64,000 nt of DNA from Sphingosinicella sp. CPCC 101087 (GCF_004151485.1 NZ_SBFF01000010.1:186352-250351), one strand, 5' to 3'; shown: positions 16,717 to 24,826, numbered from the stretch's first letter. The notes: generated by a model from the letters alone, not told the origin. Translations and numbers: made by a program.

Positions 16717-18092
16717 GATCCGCGATCCGCCCGCTGGTCGCCGCGACCTATCTGATCCTCTGCCTCGTATTCGGTGGCGCGAGCAGCGCCGGGATCCTCG
16801 GTAATCTTGCGCTCCAGCTCCTCGGCGCGGCGATTCTCGCCATTCTCCTGTTCACCGACCGCACGCCTGTATTCAAAGGCCCAGGGAGCGGCCTGTGGTG
16901 GCTCGCTCTGGGCTGGGTGGCGGTCGTGGCGCTGCAGCTCGTCCCTCTGCCCCCCAGGCTCTGGACTTCGCTGCCGGGCCGGGAGGCGGTCGTGCAAGGC
17001 TTCGCCCTTGTCGGCGTGCCGCCGCCGTGGCTCGGTATCTCGCTGACGCCGGACCACACGATCCGGGCGCTTGTCTCCATTCTGCCCATCGCCGCGATCG
17101 TGGCTTTAGTCGCGCCGGTGTCGGCGCGCTCACGCCAGCTCTTCCTTCCGCTCGTCATCGCCTTTGCGATGGCAGCGCTACTGGTGGGCCTGATTCAGAA
17201 GGTGGGCGGCCCGCAGTCGCCCTTGTATTTTTATGCGGTGACCAATTGGGGTCAGACCGTCGGTTTCTTTTCCAACCGCAACCACCAAGCCACCCTGCTG
17301 CTGATGACCCTGCCGTTCGTCGCGGCGCTCGCCACACCGCTCCTCCAGGGCGGCCGCATCCGCGAGGAAGCGGTCCCCAAAATCATCGTCATCGCAACCT
17401 TGTTCGCTGTCATTGCCGGCGGCGTGATGATGACTGGGTCGAGGGCAGGAATAGCCCTGGTTCCGATCGTCACGGGTCTTTGCACGCTGATGGTGCGAAA
17501 GGACCTGACCGGCAACGTGCCGCGCAGCTGGGTGGCGGTGTCAGTCCTGCTCGTCGCGGCCGGAATCGCGGCGGTCGCCGCTTCGGGCGTGGTCACTCGG
17601 GATGCCTTGTCGCAGGGCAATGTCGAGGAAAGCACGCGCGAGGCGATCTGGGGCAACACCATCCGCCTCGCCGTCGCCTTCCAGCCGGTCGGCGGCGGCC
17701 TCGGCAGCTTCGTGCCTCTGTATCGGATACAGGAGGACCCTCACGCCCGCCCGGACGAGTTCACCAATCACGCCCATAATGATTATCTCGAATGGGTGCT
17801 CGAGACGGGCCTTCCCGGGCTCCTGCTGCTGGCCACCTTTCTCTTTTGGTATGTGCGAGGGCTGAAGCTCAGCTGGTCGGCCACTGAGTCTGCGCTCGGC
17901 CGCGCCGGTTCGATCGCAATCGTCGCAGTCTTGCTCCATTCGCTTGTCGACTATCCGGTGAGGACGGCCGCGATCGCCGCCTTCTGCGCCTTGTGCCTGG
18001 GCCTCATGGTCCCGGCGCCAGAGACCGACTACACTGAAGAGTCGAGCCGACGTCGGTCATCCCGTCGCAGCTCCAGGCGCCGCGAGCGATAG
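16713..18092 (+). CDS. O-antigen ligase/polymerase family membrane protein (Wzy_C-type)
   Basis: A 459-residue polytopic protein with about eleven spans. The long periplasmic loop near residues 310-350 carries the ligase/polymerase hallmarks GGGLGSFVPLYRIQED and FTNHAHNDYLEWVLETGLPG, as in PF04932 proteins. Start is GTG 16713, overlapping the upstream stop (GTGA). The C-terminus is a basic Arg/Ser tail. This is a second candidate polymerase in the locus besides the protein at 8771-9958; one may be the polymerase and the other a ligase or transferase. Confidence 0.85.
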   Translation: MRSAIRPLVAATYLILCLVFGGASSAGILGNLALQLLGAAILAILLFTDRTPVFKGPGSGLWWLALGWVAVVALQLVPLPPRLWTSLPGREAVVQGFALVGVPPPWLGISLTPDHTIRALVSILPIAAIVALVAPVSARSRQLFLPLVIAFAMAALLVGLIQKVGGPQSPLYFYAVTNWGQTVGFFSNRNHQATLLLMTLPFVAALATPLLQGGRIREEAVPKIIVIATLFAVIAGGVMMTGSRAGIALVPIVTGLCTLMVRKDLTGNVPRSWVAVSVLLVAAGIAAVAASGVVTRDALSQGNVEESTREAIWGNTIRLAVAFQPVGGGLGSFVPLYRIQEDPHARPDEFTNHAHNDYLEWVLETGLPGLLLLATFLFWYVRGLKLSWSATESALGRAGSIAIVAVLLHSLVDYPVRTAAIAAFCALCLGLMVPAPETDYTEESSRRRSSRRSSRRRER

Positions 18093-18207
18093 AGGATCGT
18101 GCGGAAAGGCGGTTCGGGATTTCTGCACCACGACGCGGGAAAGGAATTGCTAGACCGGCGCCAATGACGCCGCATCTGCGTAAGCCACTCTGGCCGATTC
18201 AATCGGA

Positions 18208-19779
18208 TCAGCCAATAATGTCTCGGGCGATCTGCGCGATGGCGTCAGCCCGGTCGCGCAGGCGCATCGTGTCGAGCGTCGGATGAACCTCGAACATCAG
18301 GCTGCTTTCGCCGAGCTCCTTCGCCACGGGCAGCGGTTCCACCGGAATGTCGGCGAAGGCCGCTTCCCGATAGACTTCGGAGCAGGAGCCTGAGAAGGCC
18401 CGCAGCCCAGCTGCCGTCGCAGCCTCGAGAATGGCGTCCCGCAGGCGCGCATTCTCCGATAAAGCGACGTCCACATAGGCGTAGAATTTATAGTAACCAT
18501 GCGTGATATTGCGCGCCGGCTGCGGCACGCGCAGCCCTCCGACGGACCGCAGGGCCTCGGCCCAGCTTTCGGCGTTTCGCTGCCGCCTGGCCTGCCACTG
18601 CGGCAACTTCTCGAGCTGTCGCAGCCCGATCGTGGCGGCGATCTCCGTCATGCGCCAGTTGGTACCGACTCGGTCGTGGAGCCATCGGAACCCCGGCTTG
18701 CTCGGGTTTTCGAGAGCACGGCCCCGATCCTTGCCATGATCCTTGAAGGACCACGCCCATTCGAACGCTTCGTCGTCGCGGAAGGTGACGAGACCACCCT
18801 CGCCGCCTGTCGAAATAATCTTGTCCTGGCAGAACGAGAAGGCGGCAGCATCGCCGAAGCTTCCGACCGGCAGCCCGTCAATCTCCGCTCCGTGAGCCTG
18901 GGCGCAATCCTCGATCACGCGGATGCCATGCTCGCGCGCCAGCGCCATGATCGCGGGCATGTCTGTCGGCCAACCGCCCAGATGAACGGGGATGATCGCC
19001 TTTGTCCGCGAGGTGATCGCCGCGGATATCGTCTCTGCGGTGATGTTGCCGCTGTCGCGGTCGACCTCGGCGAAGACGGGAGTAGCTCCGACTAGCCGGA
19101 CGCAGAAGGCCGATGCCACGAAGCTGCGCGGCGTTACGATCACTTCGTCGCCTGCCCCGACCTGGAACGCGCGCAAGGCGAGCTCGAGCGCCACCGAGCC
19201 GTTGGCGAGCGCGATGGCGCGGCCGTTGCGCAGCAGCCTCGTATAGGCCTGTTCGAACTCGATGACTTTGCTACCGGTCCACTGGTTGACCCGGCCAGAG
19301 CGCAGCACGTCCGTTACAGCTTGGATCTCGTCCTCCGCAAAGAAGGGCCAGGCTTCCGCCGGCAGCGGGGAGAGTTCCTGTGCCGGCCTTTTCCTCGGAC
19401 CGGGCCGCTCGACCTTCTGCGGCAAGGTTGAATCGAACCGGGTGCTAGTTGGTGCCGCCGTCGGCGCCGGCCCAACCCCGGCCAGCGCGGGCTTCATCTT
19501 GTAATGATCCTCGGTCTTTCGACGGGAGCCGAGCCGGCTTTGCCGACGGCGGCGGAACGCTAGCGGCGCTGCTGGCTTCGCCAGTCCCCCGACCAGCCGC
19601 AAGGCCTTGCGAGTTGCCGGATTCAGCCGCCTCGACCGTCGTAGTACGAACCGCGCTCCGACGACCGCCGCGATGAAAGCGCACAGGACGAGGAGCACGA
19701 CCACGCCGAAGCTTGCAACCGTGTCGAGGAGGCCGGGCTGATAATAGTCGCTTGTGACGTAATGGGCGGGGTCTGACAA
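18208..19779 (-). CDS. PLP aminotransferase (DegT/DnrJ/EryC1, PglE-like) with N-terminal membrane anchor
   Basis: Sugar aminotransferase that would aminate a UDP-4-keto-6-deoxy sugar at C4. The catalytic domain (about residues 140-523) has NGSVALELALRAF, VTPRSFVASAF, EDCAQAHGAEIDG and the PLP lysine in SFCQDKIISTGGEGG (Lys 320). Unusually, a 140-residue extension precedes it: a membrane span (about 21-43), a very basic region (SRRLNPATRK, RRRRQSRLGSRRK) and a Pro/Ala-rich linker. Typical family members are about 380 residues and soluble. A later start would remove the extension, but the upstream frame has coding-like codon use and begins with ATG. It sits in the pglF operon. Role inferred from family and context. 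Confidence 0.88.
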   Translation of the reverse strand: MSDPAHYVTSDYYQPGLLDTVASFGVVVLLVLCAFIAAVVGARFVLRRSRRLNPATRKALRLVGGLAKPAAPLAFRRRRQSRLGSRRKTEDHYKMKPALAGVGPAPTAAPTSTRFDSTLPQKVERPGPRKRPAQELSPLPAEAWPFFAEDEIQAVTDVLRSGRVNQWTGSKVIEFEQAYTRLLRNGRAIALANGSVALELALRAFQVGAGDEVIVTPRSFVASAFCVRLVGATPVFAEVDRDSGNITAETISAAITSRTKAIIPVHLGGWPTDMPAIMALAREHGIRVIEDCAQAHGAEIDGLPVGSFGDAAAFSFCQDKIISTGGEGGLVTFRDDEAFEWAWSFKDHGKDRGRALENPSKPGFRWLHDRVGTNWRMTEIAATIGLRQLEKLPQWQARRQRNAESWAEALRSVGGLRVPQPARNITHGYYKFYAYVDVALSENARLRDAILEAATAAGLRAFSGSCSEVYREAAFADIPVEPLPVAKELGESSLMFEVHPTLDTMRLRDRADAIAQIARDIIG

Positions 19780-19871
19780 GGTCGATCCTGAATATCGAAT
19801 GGGCTACGCACTAAGGACGCAGACCAGGCTTCGTAAGGTGCCGGCTTCCGTTCGCGGAGTGAGACGGTCGC

Positions 19872-20186
19872 CTATTCGGGTGTTAGCGGAATCGCCTTGG
19901 CCGCACGAGACTTATCCTTCGGCTTTTCCTGCCGCTCCGTCCAGCTTCCGAAATTGACCGTATTGTCGTAGACTATTGCGGCAAGGATGAAGATCCCTAG
20001 GCCAATGACGAGTCTGACGAAAGATCTCTTGAAGAAGCGGATGACGCTCCCAAGCAAACCAGTACTGTCGCTCACCTCCACGATCTTGCCCTCGTTTGGA
20101 AGGCCGCCAGCCCAGTGGGCGGGAGGGCGGCTTGGTCGCCAGGCCTTCGCCTCTTCGATCTCTACGTTATGCGTCACGAGTTTCAA
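19872..20186 (-). CDS. Small single-span membrane protein between pglF-like and aminotransferase genes
   Basis: Up to 104 residues: a polar N-terminus, one membrane span (about residues 58-78, VRLVIGLGIFILAAIVYDN) and a Lys/Arg-rich tail. The start is uncertain. A TTG at 20186 overlaps the pglF-like stop; a GTG three codons later is better spaced from AAGGA. Unknown family. The tight overlap means it is co-translated with the 4,6-dehydratase. It could tether or pair the membrane dehydratase and the anchored aminotransferase (speculation). Confidence 0.65.
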   Translation of the reverse strand: MKLVTHNVEIEEAKAWRPSRPPAHWAGGLPNEGKIVEVSDSTGLLGSVIRFFKRSFVRLVIGLGIFILAAIVYDNTVNFGSWTERQEKPKDKSRAAKAIPLTPE

Positions 20187-22144
20187 TTCCTTGAAGCATT
20201 CAACGGTGGAATGGTCTCCGGCAGCGTCTCGCTTTCGCCGCGACGTTCGGCAAAATCGAGCTCCAATATCTTACTCAGCAAAGTCCGAACGGCGCGGGGA
20301 TCATGAGCTTCGAGCGCCATGTCGAGGCGGCGCAGGTGAGGCACCAGCTCCTCGAGCGGCATCGATCGTTCCTCGGCCATCTTGATCTGCGGATGCACGG
20401 TCTCGGTAATCACCTCGCCGACGAAGAGTTCCTCGTGCAGCTTCTCGCCTGGCCGCAGCCCGACATAGCTGATCTCGATATCACCGTCGGGATCTTCGGG
20501 AGTCTTCTCAGTCATGCCGGACAAGGCGATCATTGTGCGCGCCAGGTCGGCGATCCGAACCGGCTCGCCCATGTCGAGCACGAACACCTCGCCCTTGGCC
20601 GCAAGGCTGTTGGCTTGGAGGACGAGCTGCGTCGCTTCGGGGATCGACATGAAGAAACGGGTGATGTCCGCGTGCGTGACGGTCACCGGTCCGCCTTCGC
20701 TGATCTGGCTGCGGAACCGCTGGACCACCGAGCCCGAGGAATCGAGCACGTTGCCGAATCGGACGATTCCAAACTGGGTGGGCACGTCCGGCTCTCGGGC
20801 GAGCGCCTGGATGTACAATTCGGCTACCCGCTTGCTGCGGCCCATCACGTTGGTCGGGCGCACGGCCTTGTCCGTCGAGATCATCGTCAGGCGCGGAATG
20901 CGCGCATCAACGCAGGCGTCGGCAAGTATGCGGGTGCCGACGACATTGTTCGTCACGCCGACCACTTCGTTCAGCTCGAGCAGCGGGACGTGCTTGTAGG
21001 CGGCAGCATGAAAGACCGCGTCGATCGCGTGATCCGCAAGTATTTCGCGAACGAGCCGCTCGTTCAGCAGCGTTCCGATGATCGGGATCAGCGCCGGCCC
21101 ATCCGCTTGTCCGTCGCATAGCGCGCGAAGCTCGGTTTCGATGCTGAACAAGGCGAACTCGCTGTGATCGAGCAGGACCAGTCGCCGCGGGCGATGCTGG
21201 ACGACCTGCCGGCATATCTCCGAGCCGATCGAGCCGCCGGCGCCGGTGACCAGGATCGACTTGCCGCGAAGGCCCTCCTCGATCAGTTCGCGAAGCGGAG
21301 GAACGATGTCGCGCTTGAGCAGGTCCTCGACGTTGATTGGCCGCACGTCGGAAATCGTGTAACGGCCGCTCATGATCTCCTCATAGGAGGGGATCGTCAT
21401 CACAGGCACGCCGAGGCCTGAAAGAGACGCAAGCGCCGCCATTCGGTCGCTTCGCGTGGCTGACTGGATGGCGAGGAAGACCTGCTCCACAGCCCCCGAC
21501 TGTACCTCCTGACGCAGCTGCTCCAGGGAGCGGATCGGCGCGCCCACCATAAACCGGCCGACGAGCGCCGGATTATCGTCAACGAAGCAGCGGAGCCGGT
21601 ACTCCGGATGCCTCCGCAGCGCTTCCGCGAGGGAGGAACCTGCCGAAGTGGCCCCGTAGATCGCGACGCGGGTCTCCTTGACCTGACCGTCGGCGGTACC
21701 AGGCGTTCGAAGTAGGCTGTGATGTTCCTCGTTCAACAGGCGCGCGGCGGCCAAGCGTCCAAAGAACATGAAGAGGAAGACGATCCCGAAATAGATGAAG
21801 CCTACCGAGCGAGGCAGGTTTTCGACCCTCGATACGTAAGCGAGGATGAACCAGATCGCGGCCACTGCGCCCGCTCCGACCGCTATTCGGAGTGCGGCGT
21901 GGACGTCCATGTAACGGACCACGACCTTGTAGATTCCCAGGAGCAGGAGCGCGCCCACGCCCAGGGCCACGGCCGCGGCAGCGAGCGGTACGACCCATCG
22001 GTTTACCGGCGTGTAGAGCTCGCCGTAGCGGATGCAGAAGGCGAGCCAGAGCGCGAGCGACATCGCCACCGTATCGAACCCGACGATCACCGCCCGCTTC
22101 CGCGCTCGCGGCAGCGCCGTCAGCTTGTTGACCGTGGGTCTCAT
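20183..22144 (-). CDS. Membrane UDP-GlcNAc 4,6-dehydratase, PglF/WbpM/CapD-like
   Basis: Converts UDP-GlcNAc to the 4-keto-6-deoxy sugar, first step to bacillosamine-type sugars. Four N-terminal spans lie within residues 18-135, then a first Rossmann-like domain (AIYGATSAGSSLAEAL, about 160-175), then the SDR dehydratase domain with VTGAGGSIGSEICRQ (about 299-313). The active site is ISTDKAVRPTNVMGRSK: Thr-Asp-Lys 423-425, Met 433 replacing the usual Tyr, and Lys 437, the signature of the long PglF/WbpM class. 653 residues is family length. ATG 22144 has AAGGGG four bases upstream. First gene of the operon with the small membrane protein and aminotransferase. Confidence 0.94.
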   Translation of the reverse strand: MRPTVNKLTALPRARKRAVIVGFDTVAMSLALWLAFCIRYGELYTPVNRWVVPLAAAAVALGVGALLLLGIYKVVVRYMDVHAALRIAVGAGAVAAIWFILAYVSRVENLPRSVGFIYFGIVFLFMFFGRLAAARLLNEEHHSLLRTPGTADGQVKETRVAIYGATSAGSSLAEALRRHPEYRLRCFVDDNPALVGRFMVGAPIRSLEQLRQEVQSGAVEQVFLAIQSATRSDRMAALASLSGLGVPVMTIPSYEEIMSGRYTISDVRPINVEDLLKRDIVPPLRELIEEGLRGKSILVTGAGGSIGSEICRQVVQHRPRRLVLLDHSEFALFSIETELRALCDGQADGPALIPIIGTLLNERLVREILADHAIDAVFHAAAYKHVPLLELNEVVGVTNNVVGTRILADACVDARIPRLTMISTDKAVRPTNVMGRSKRVAELYIQALAREPDVPTQFGIVRFGNVLDSSGSVVQRFRSQISEGGPVTVTHADITRFFMSIPEATQLVLQANSLAAKGEVFVLDMGEPVRIADLARTMIALSGMTEKTPEDPDGDIEISYVGLRPGEKLHEELFVGEVITETVHPQIKMAEERSMPLEELVPHLRRLDMALEAHDPRAVRTLLSKILELDFAERRGESETLPETIPPLNASRN

Positions 22145-22171
22145 TCAGCCCCTTTTATTCCTGGCAAGCTT

Positions 22172-22193
22172 TGGTGGCCGCTCCGCGCCACCA
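22172..22193 (-). promoter_or_regulatory. Hairpin in the 5' leader of the pglF-like gene
   Basis: A 7-bp perfect inverted repeat (TGGTGGC / GCCACCA, 8-nt loop) lies between the candidate promoter and the start codon, in the predicted leader. There is no T-run, so it is not an intrinsic terminator. A role in mRNA stability or translation is possible. Confidence 0.3.
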
Positions 22194-22201
22194 TCACCTT
22201 G

Positions 22202-22230
22202 TTAGTACGAGCTTTTTCCTCAAACGTCAA
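22202..22230 (-). promoter_or_regulatory. Candidate sigma-70 promoter for the pglF operon
   Basis: On the minus strand TTGACG (-35) and TACTAA (-10) are separated by exactly 17 bases, which puts transcription start about 50 bp upstream of the pglF-like ATG. The -35 matches consensus at 5 of 6 positions; the -10 is weak. Confidence 0.4.
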
Positions 22231-22321
22231 AGATGCTGCGCTGCAATAGACGCTTTCACACACAAGTTGAAGCCAAAGGGGAGGCAGGGGCGGGGCCTGT
22301 CCTGATCCGATTTGACTGTTC

Positions 22322-22699
22322 CTAGCGATCGAATTCGGTGACGGTCTGCTGGGCGAGTATCTCCGAATTCTCGCTGGCGCGTACGGTCACGACCTGCTCT
22401 GCGGGGTCGCCCTCTTCGCACACCGCATGGTAGGCAATGGCCTTGATCAGGCCGTCCTGCATGCTCGCGGGAATGGAATACCACAGGCTACGGCTGATCC
22501 GGACGTTCCCCTCACTATCGTAGCGAAAGCTCGTCTCGGCGGCGGACATCTGGCCCAGCAGTCGTCCGGCCTCGCTGCAACCCTGCATCAGGCGAGTCTC
22601 GTTCTGCTGCTCGTCGGCGACGGATTCCTCCACGCTCGGCTGGCAACCGGCGAGCATCGAGCCGAGCGCGATCAATGCGGCTATCGAACCTGTCTTCAC
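22322..22699 (-). CDS. Small lipoprotein, paralogue of the adjacent upstream lipoprotein
   Basis: A 125-residue predicted lipoprotein starting at GTG 22699 (AAGGGG seven bases upstream). Signal VKTGSIAALIALGSMLAGC ends in a lipobox. The mature part has two further cysteines (QGCSEAG, AVCEEG) that may pair, and ends in a beta-rich stretch VVTVRASENSEILAQQ. The longer open frame back to 22813 overlaps the upstream gene and would bury the signal, so it was rejected. It aligns with the next gene over the C-terminal 80 residues (W...S..DGLI...A..C....V.+R....+L..Q.V). Function unknown. Confidence 0.8.
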   Translation of the reverse strand: MKTGSIAALIALGSMLAGCQPSVEESVADEQQNETRLMQGCSEAGRLLGQMSAAETSFRYDSEGNVRISRSLWYSIPASMQDGLIKAIAYHAVCEEGDPAEQVVTVRASENSEILAQQTVTEFDR

Positions 22700-22781
22700 T
22701 CTCCAGCCCCTTTTGGTCTCGAAGCTGTGGCCGCTACAGGAGCGGACAATTGCGGGCAAGGCGGCGTCTGCGGCGACCCGC

Positions 22782-23165
22782 TCAACGCGCCCTGAAATCG
22801 GTGGAAGGCTCAACGCGTTGGGACGTCAGCACCACCCCCCGTTCGTCACGGATCGTGATCTCGACCTCGTGTTGCGGGGTTTCGGCGCTGCACGCCGCGA
22901 CCACCGCGAGTTGACCGATCAGTCCATCCCGCCTCGACTCGTTGAGGCGCATCCAGGCGTCACGCTCGGTCATTGCCTCTCCACTGTCCTCGAACAGGAA
23001 CGTCCCGTCGCGTCCACGTCGTTCCAGGTCGGCCCGCGCTTGCTCGCAAGCAGGCTCGGGCGGCCGCCGTGCGGATTTCCGCTCGGGATCGGGCGGTGGC
23101 GGGTCGGCCTGGCAGGCGGCGAGCGCCGCGAGCGCACCGGACAGAATTCCAAGCTGTATCTTCAT
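22782..23165 (-). CDS. Small lipoprotein, paralogue of the adjacent downstream lipoprotein
   Basis: A 127-residue predicted lipoprotein. ATG 23165 has GGAAGG six bases upstream; signal MKIQLGILSGALAALAAC. A Pro/Arg-rich linker (PPPPDPERKSARRPPEP) precedes the conserved domain with AWMRLNESRRDGLIGQLA, CSAE and VEITIRDERGVVLTSQ. Mature-domain cysteines at EPACEQ and AACSAE match those of the downstream paralogue. 82 bp separates the pair, so they are probably one transcript. Function unknown. Confidence 0.82.
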   Translation of the reverse strand: MKIQLGILSGALAALAACQADPPPPDPERKSARRPPEPACEQARADLERRGRDGTFLFEDSGEAMTERDAWMRLNESRRDGLIGQLAVVAACSAETPQHEVEITIRDERGVVLTSQRVEPSTDFRAR

Positions 23166-23166
23166 C

Positions 23167-23194
23167 GAAGGCCTTCCAACCTTTCACGAAAGGT
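23167..23194. promoter_or_regulatory. Two palindromes over the ribosome site of the lipoprotein operon
   Basis: Immediately upstream of ATG 23165 lie GAAGGCCTTC (23167-23176, a perfect 10-bp palindrome containing the ribosome site) and ACCTTTC-AC-GAAAGGT (23179-23194, perfect 7-bp arms). They could form an operator or an mRNA structure that hides the ribosome site. Confidence 0.35.
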
Positions 23195-23270
23195 CGTGGC
23201 TACGAAGCGGGCGCTCGGGCTGTCAACGCTCCCTGCGGAAGCGCCGCCCGAGCCGTCCCGTTTCGCGGAC

Positions 23271-23299
23271 AAAAAAATAGCGGCCCTGAGGCCGCTATT
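23271..23299 (-). terminator. Rho-independent terminator of the 23320-23571 gene
   Basis: On the minus strand a perfect 10-bp stem (AATAGCGGCC / GGCCGCTATT, 4-nt loop) runs directly into seven Ts, 20 bp after the stop codon of the small secreted protein gene. Textbook intrinsic terminator. Confidence 0.9.
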
Positions 23300-23319
23300 C
23301 TCTTGAACTGGTTCCGTTG

Positions 23320-23571
23320 TTACGGGCTGACCGGACGATCGTCGCCGCCATCAACTGCAACGTAGATACCTGCGATGATCGCGAGAATCGCGAGCAGCGG
23401 AATCAGGAAACCGCCGCGCACCGCATTGGCGTCGTCCATGGCCGCGCCGCTACGGGCCGAGCTGGCCACAGCTGGCGATGAAGAGGCAGAAGTGGCGGTC
23501 TGCGCCAGAATCGGCGTGCTGACCATCGACGCGGCGAGCATCGCCACCAAAGATGCCTTCTTGAAACTCAT
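23320..23571 (-). CDS. Small exported protein with a C-terminal membrane span
   Basis: An 83-residue protein. ATG 23571 has AAGGGGAG six bases upstream; the open frame extends to 23745 but has no matching ribosome site there. A cleavable signal (MSFKKASLVAMLAAS, cut after ILAQ) is followed by a Ser/Ala-rich stretch and a hydrophobic segment (GGFLIPLLAILAIIAGIYVAV) with an acidic GDD tail. Similar small proteins are, as I recall, common in sphingomonads, but no function is known to me. It has its own terminator, so it is a stand-alone transcript. Confidence 0.85.
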   Translation of the reverse strand: MSFKKASLVAMLAASMVSTPILAQTATSASSSPAVASSARSGAAMDDANAVRGGFLIPLLAILAIIAGIYVAVDGGDDRPVSP

Positions 23572-23800
23572 TTCGAACTCCCCTTTGAGCTGGCTGAGGT
23601 GAACTGCCACAGCGCTCTGCCGATGACAACCCCCATTTTTCGCCGCCGGGCGCGACTTTGCCGCACCGTGGCGCTTTTGCAAATCCCGTGTCTTTACTGC
23701 CACAAACCCGCGGATGCGGGGTGGATTTGCTCTCCATGGCGTCATACCGTTAAGACTTGCTTATCGTGCGTGCCGTCGCCTCCTTTTTGCAGGTGAATTG

Positions 23801-24826
23801 TTGTCCCTTCCTTCTGTTCGTCAGGTGGCCTTCTTGGCCCTGCTTATGTTTGCGGTGCCGGTGTCGGCTGTCACCGTCGCCGACCCGCGCGGGGACTCGC
23901 TCGTCGCGATGCGCGTCTTGGACGAGCAGGTGGCGAGAATCGGGCATCGATTGGCCGTCGCCAATCTCGACCTTTGCGCCGATCGTCGGTGGCTCCCCGG
24001 CTTCGCCGTCCACGATCTCTCCCAGTATGGAGGTGAGTACCGGGACGCCGCGAGTCGGGCGTTCGGCCTGGGTGCCAGGCCGGCGGTGCTCGCCGTCCCG
24101 CCCGGCGGTCCTGCCGACCGCGCCGGCCTACGAGCCGACGACTTGCTTGTCTCGCTTGACGGGGCGGCGCTTCCGGATGGCGAAAGCGCGTCCGACGGGT
24201 CGTTCGAGCGGATGGAGCATATTCTCGGCGCGATCGAAACCGCGTTTGCGGATGGGGTTGCCGATGTCGAGTTTGAAAGGGGCGGGGTGAGCCTTGCTGT
24301 CCGCGTGGAGGCGGAGAGGGGCTGCCCGAGTCGGTTCCAGGTCATCCCGTCGCGGCGGCTCAATGCCCTGGCCGATGGCCGCTATGTCCAGCTCACCACG
24401 GCCATCGCCGATTATGCGCAGGACGAGCAGGAACTGGCGGCCGTTCTCGCTCACGAATTCGCTCACAACGTCCTGAGCCACCGGGCCAGGCTCGACGCGG
24501 CCGATGTCGAGCGGGGATTCTTCGGCAATTTCGGGCGGAATGCGCGGCTCATCCGCGAGACCGAGATCGAGGCCGACCGGCTGAGTGTCTACCTGCTCGA
24601 CCGCGCAGGCTACGACCCCGAGGCGCCGGTTCGTTTCTGGACCCGTTTCGGAAAGCGAGGGCTGAATTTCCTCGGAAGCGCGACCCATCCGAACTGGCGC
24701 CGGAGGATCGACCTGTTTCGGACCGAGATCGAGGCGATAAGGCGATCCAGGGCCGCGGGAGACCTGCCGATCCCCGAGTTCCTGTCGGCCCCGGCGGATG
24801 CGCCTGAAGCAACGGCCCGACGCTAG
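23801..24826 (+). CDS. Exported M48-family zinc metalloprotease with PDZ domain
   Basis: Predicted periplasmic protease of about 341 residues. Signal SLPSVRQVAFLALLMFAVPV follows a TTG at 23801 behind AGGTGA; an ATG at 23714 gives a longer form with no ribosome site. A PDZ-like domain lies near residues 85-160 (VPPGGPADRAGLRADDLLVS). The M48 zinc site is LAHEFAHNVLSH (HExxH), with the third ligand plausibly in ETEIEADRLSVY. Such proteins act in envelope quality control or exoprotein processing. The cysteine-peptidase candidate and the two-partner-secretion genes follow on the same strand. Confidence 0.88.
   Translation: MSLPSVRQVAFLALLMFAVPVSAVTVADPRGDSLVAMRVLDEQVARIGHRLAVANLDLCADRRWLPGFAVHDLSQYGGEYRDAASRAFGLGARPAVLAVPPGGPADRAGLRADDLLVSLDGAALPDGESASDGSFERMEHILGAIETAFADGVADVEFERGGVSLAVRVEAERGCPSRFQVIPSRRLNALADGRYVQLTTAIADYAQDEQELAAVLAHEFAHNVLSHRARLDAADVERGFFGNFGRNARLIRETEIEADRLSVYLLDRAGYDPEAPVRFWTRFGKRGLNFLGSATHPNWRRRIDLFRTEIEAIRRSRAAGDLPIPEFLSAPADAPEATARR

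Noticed and set aside
18190-18208. CCGATT-C-AATCGG inverted repeat near two convergent gene ends considered as a terminator
   Set aside because: Loop too small and no following T-run.
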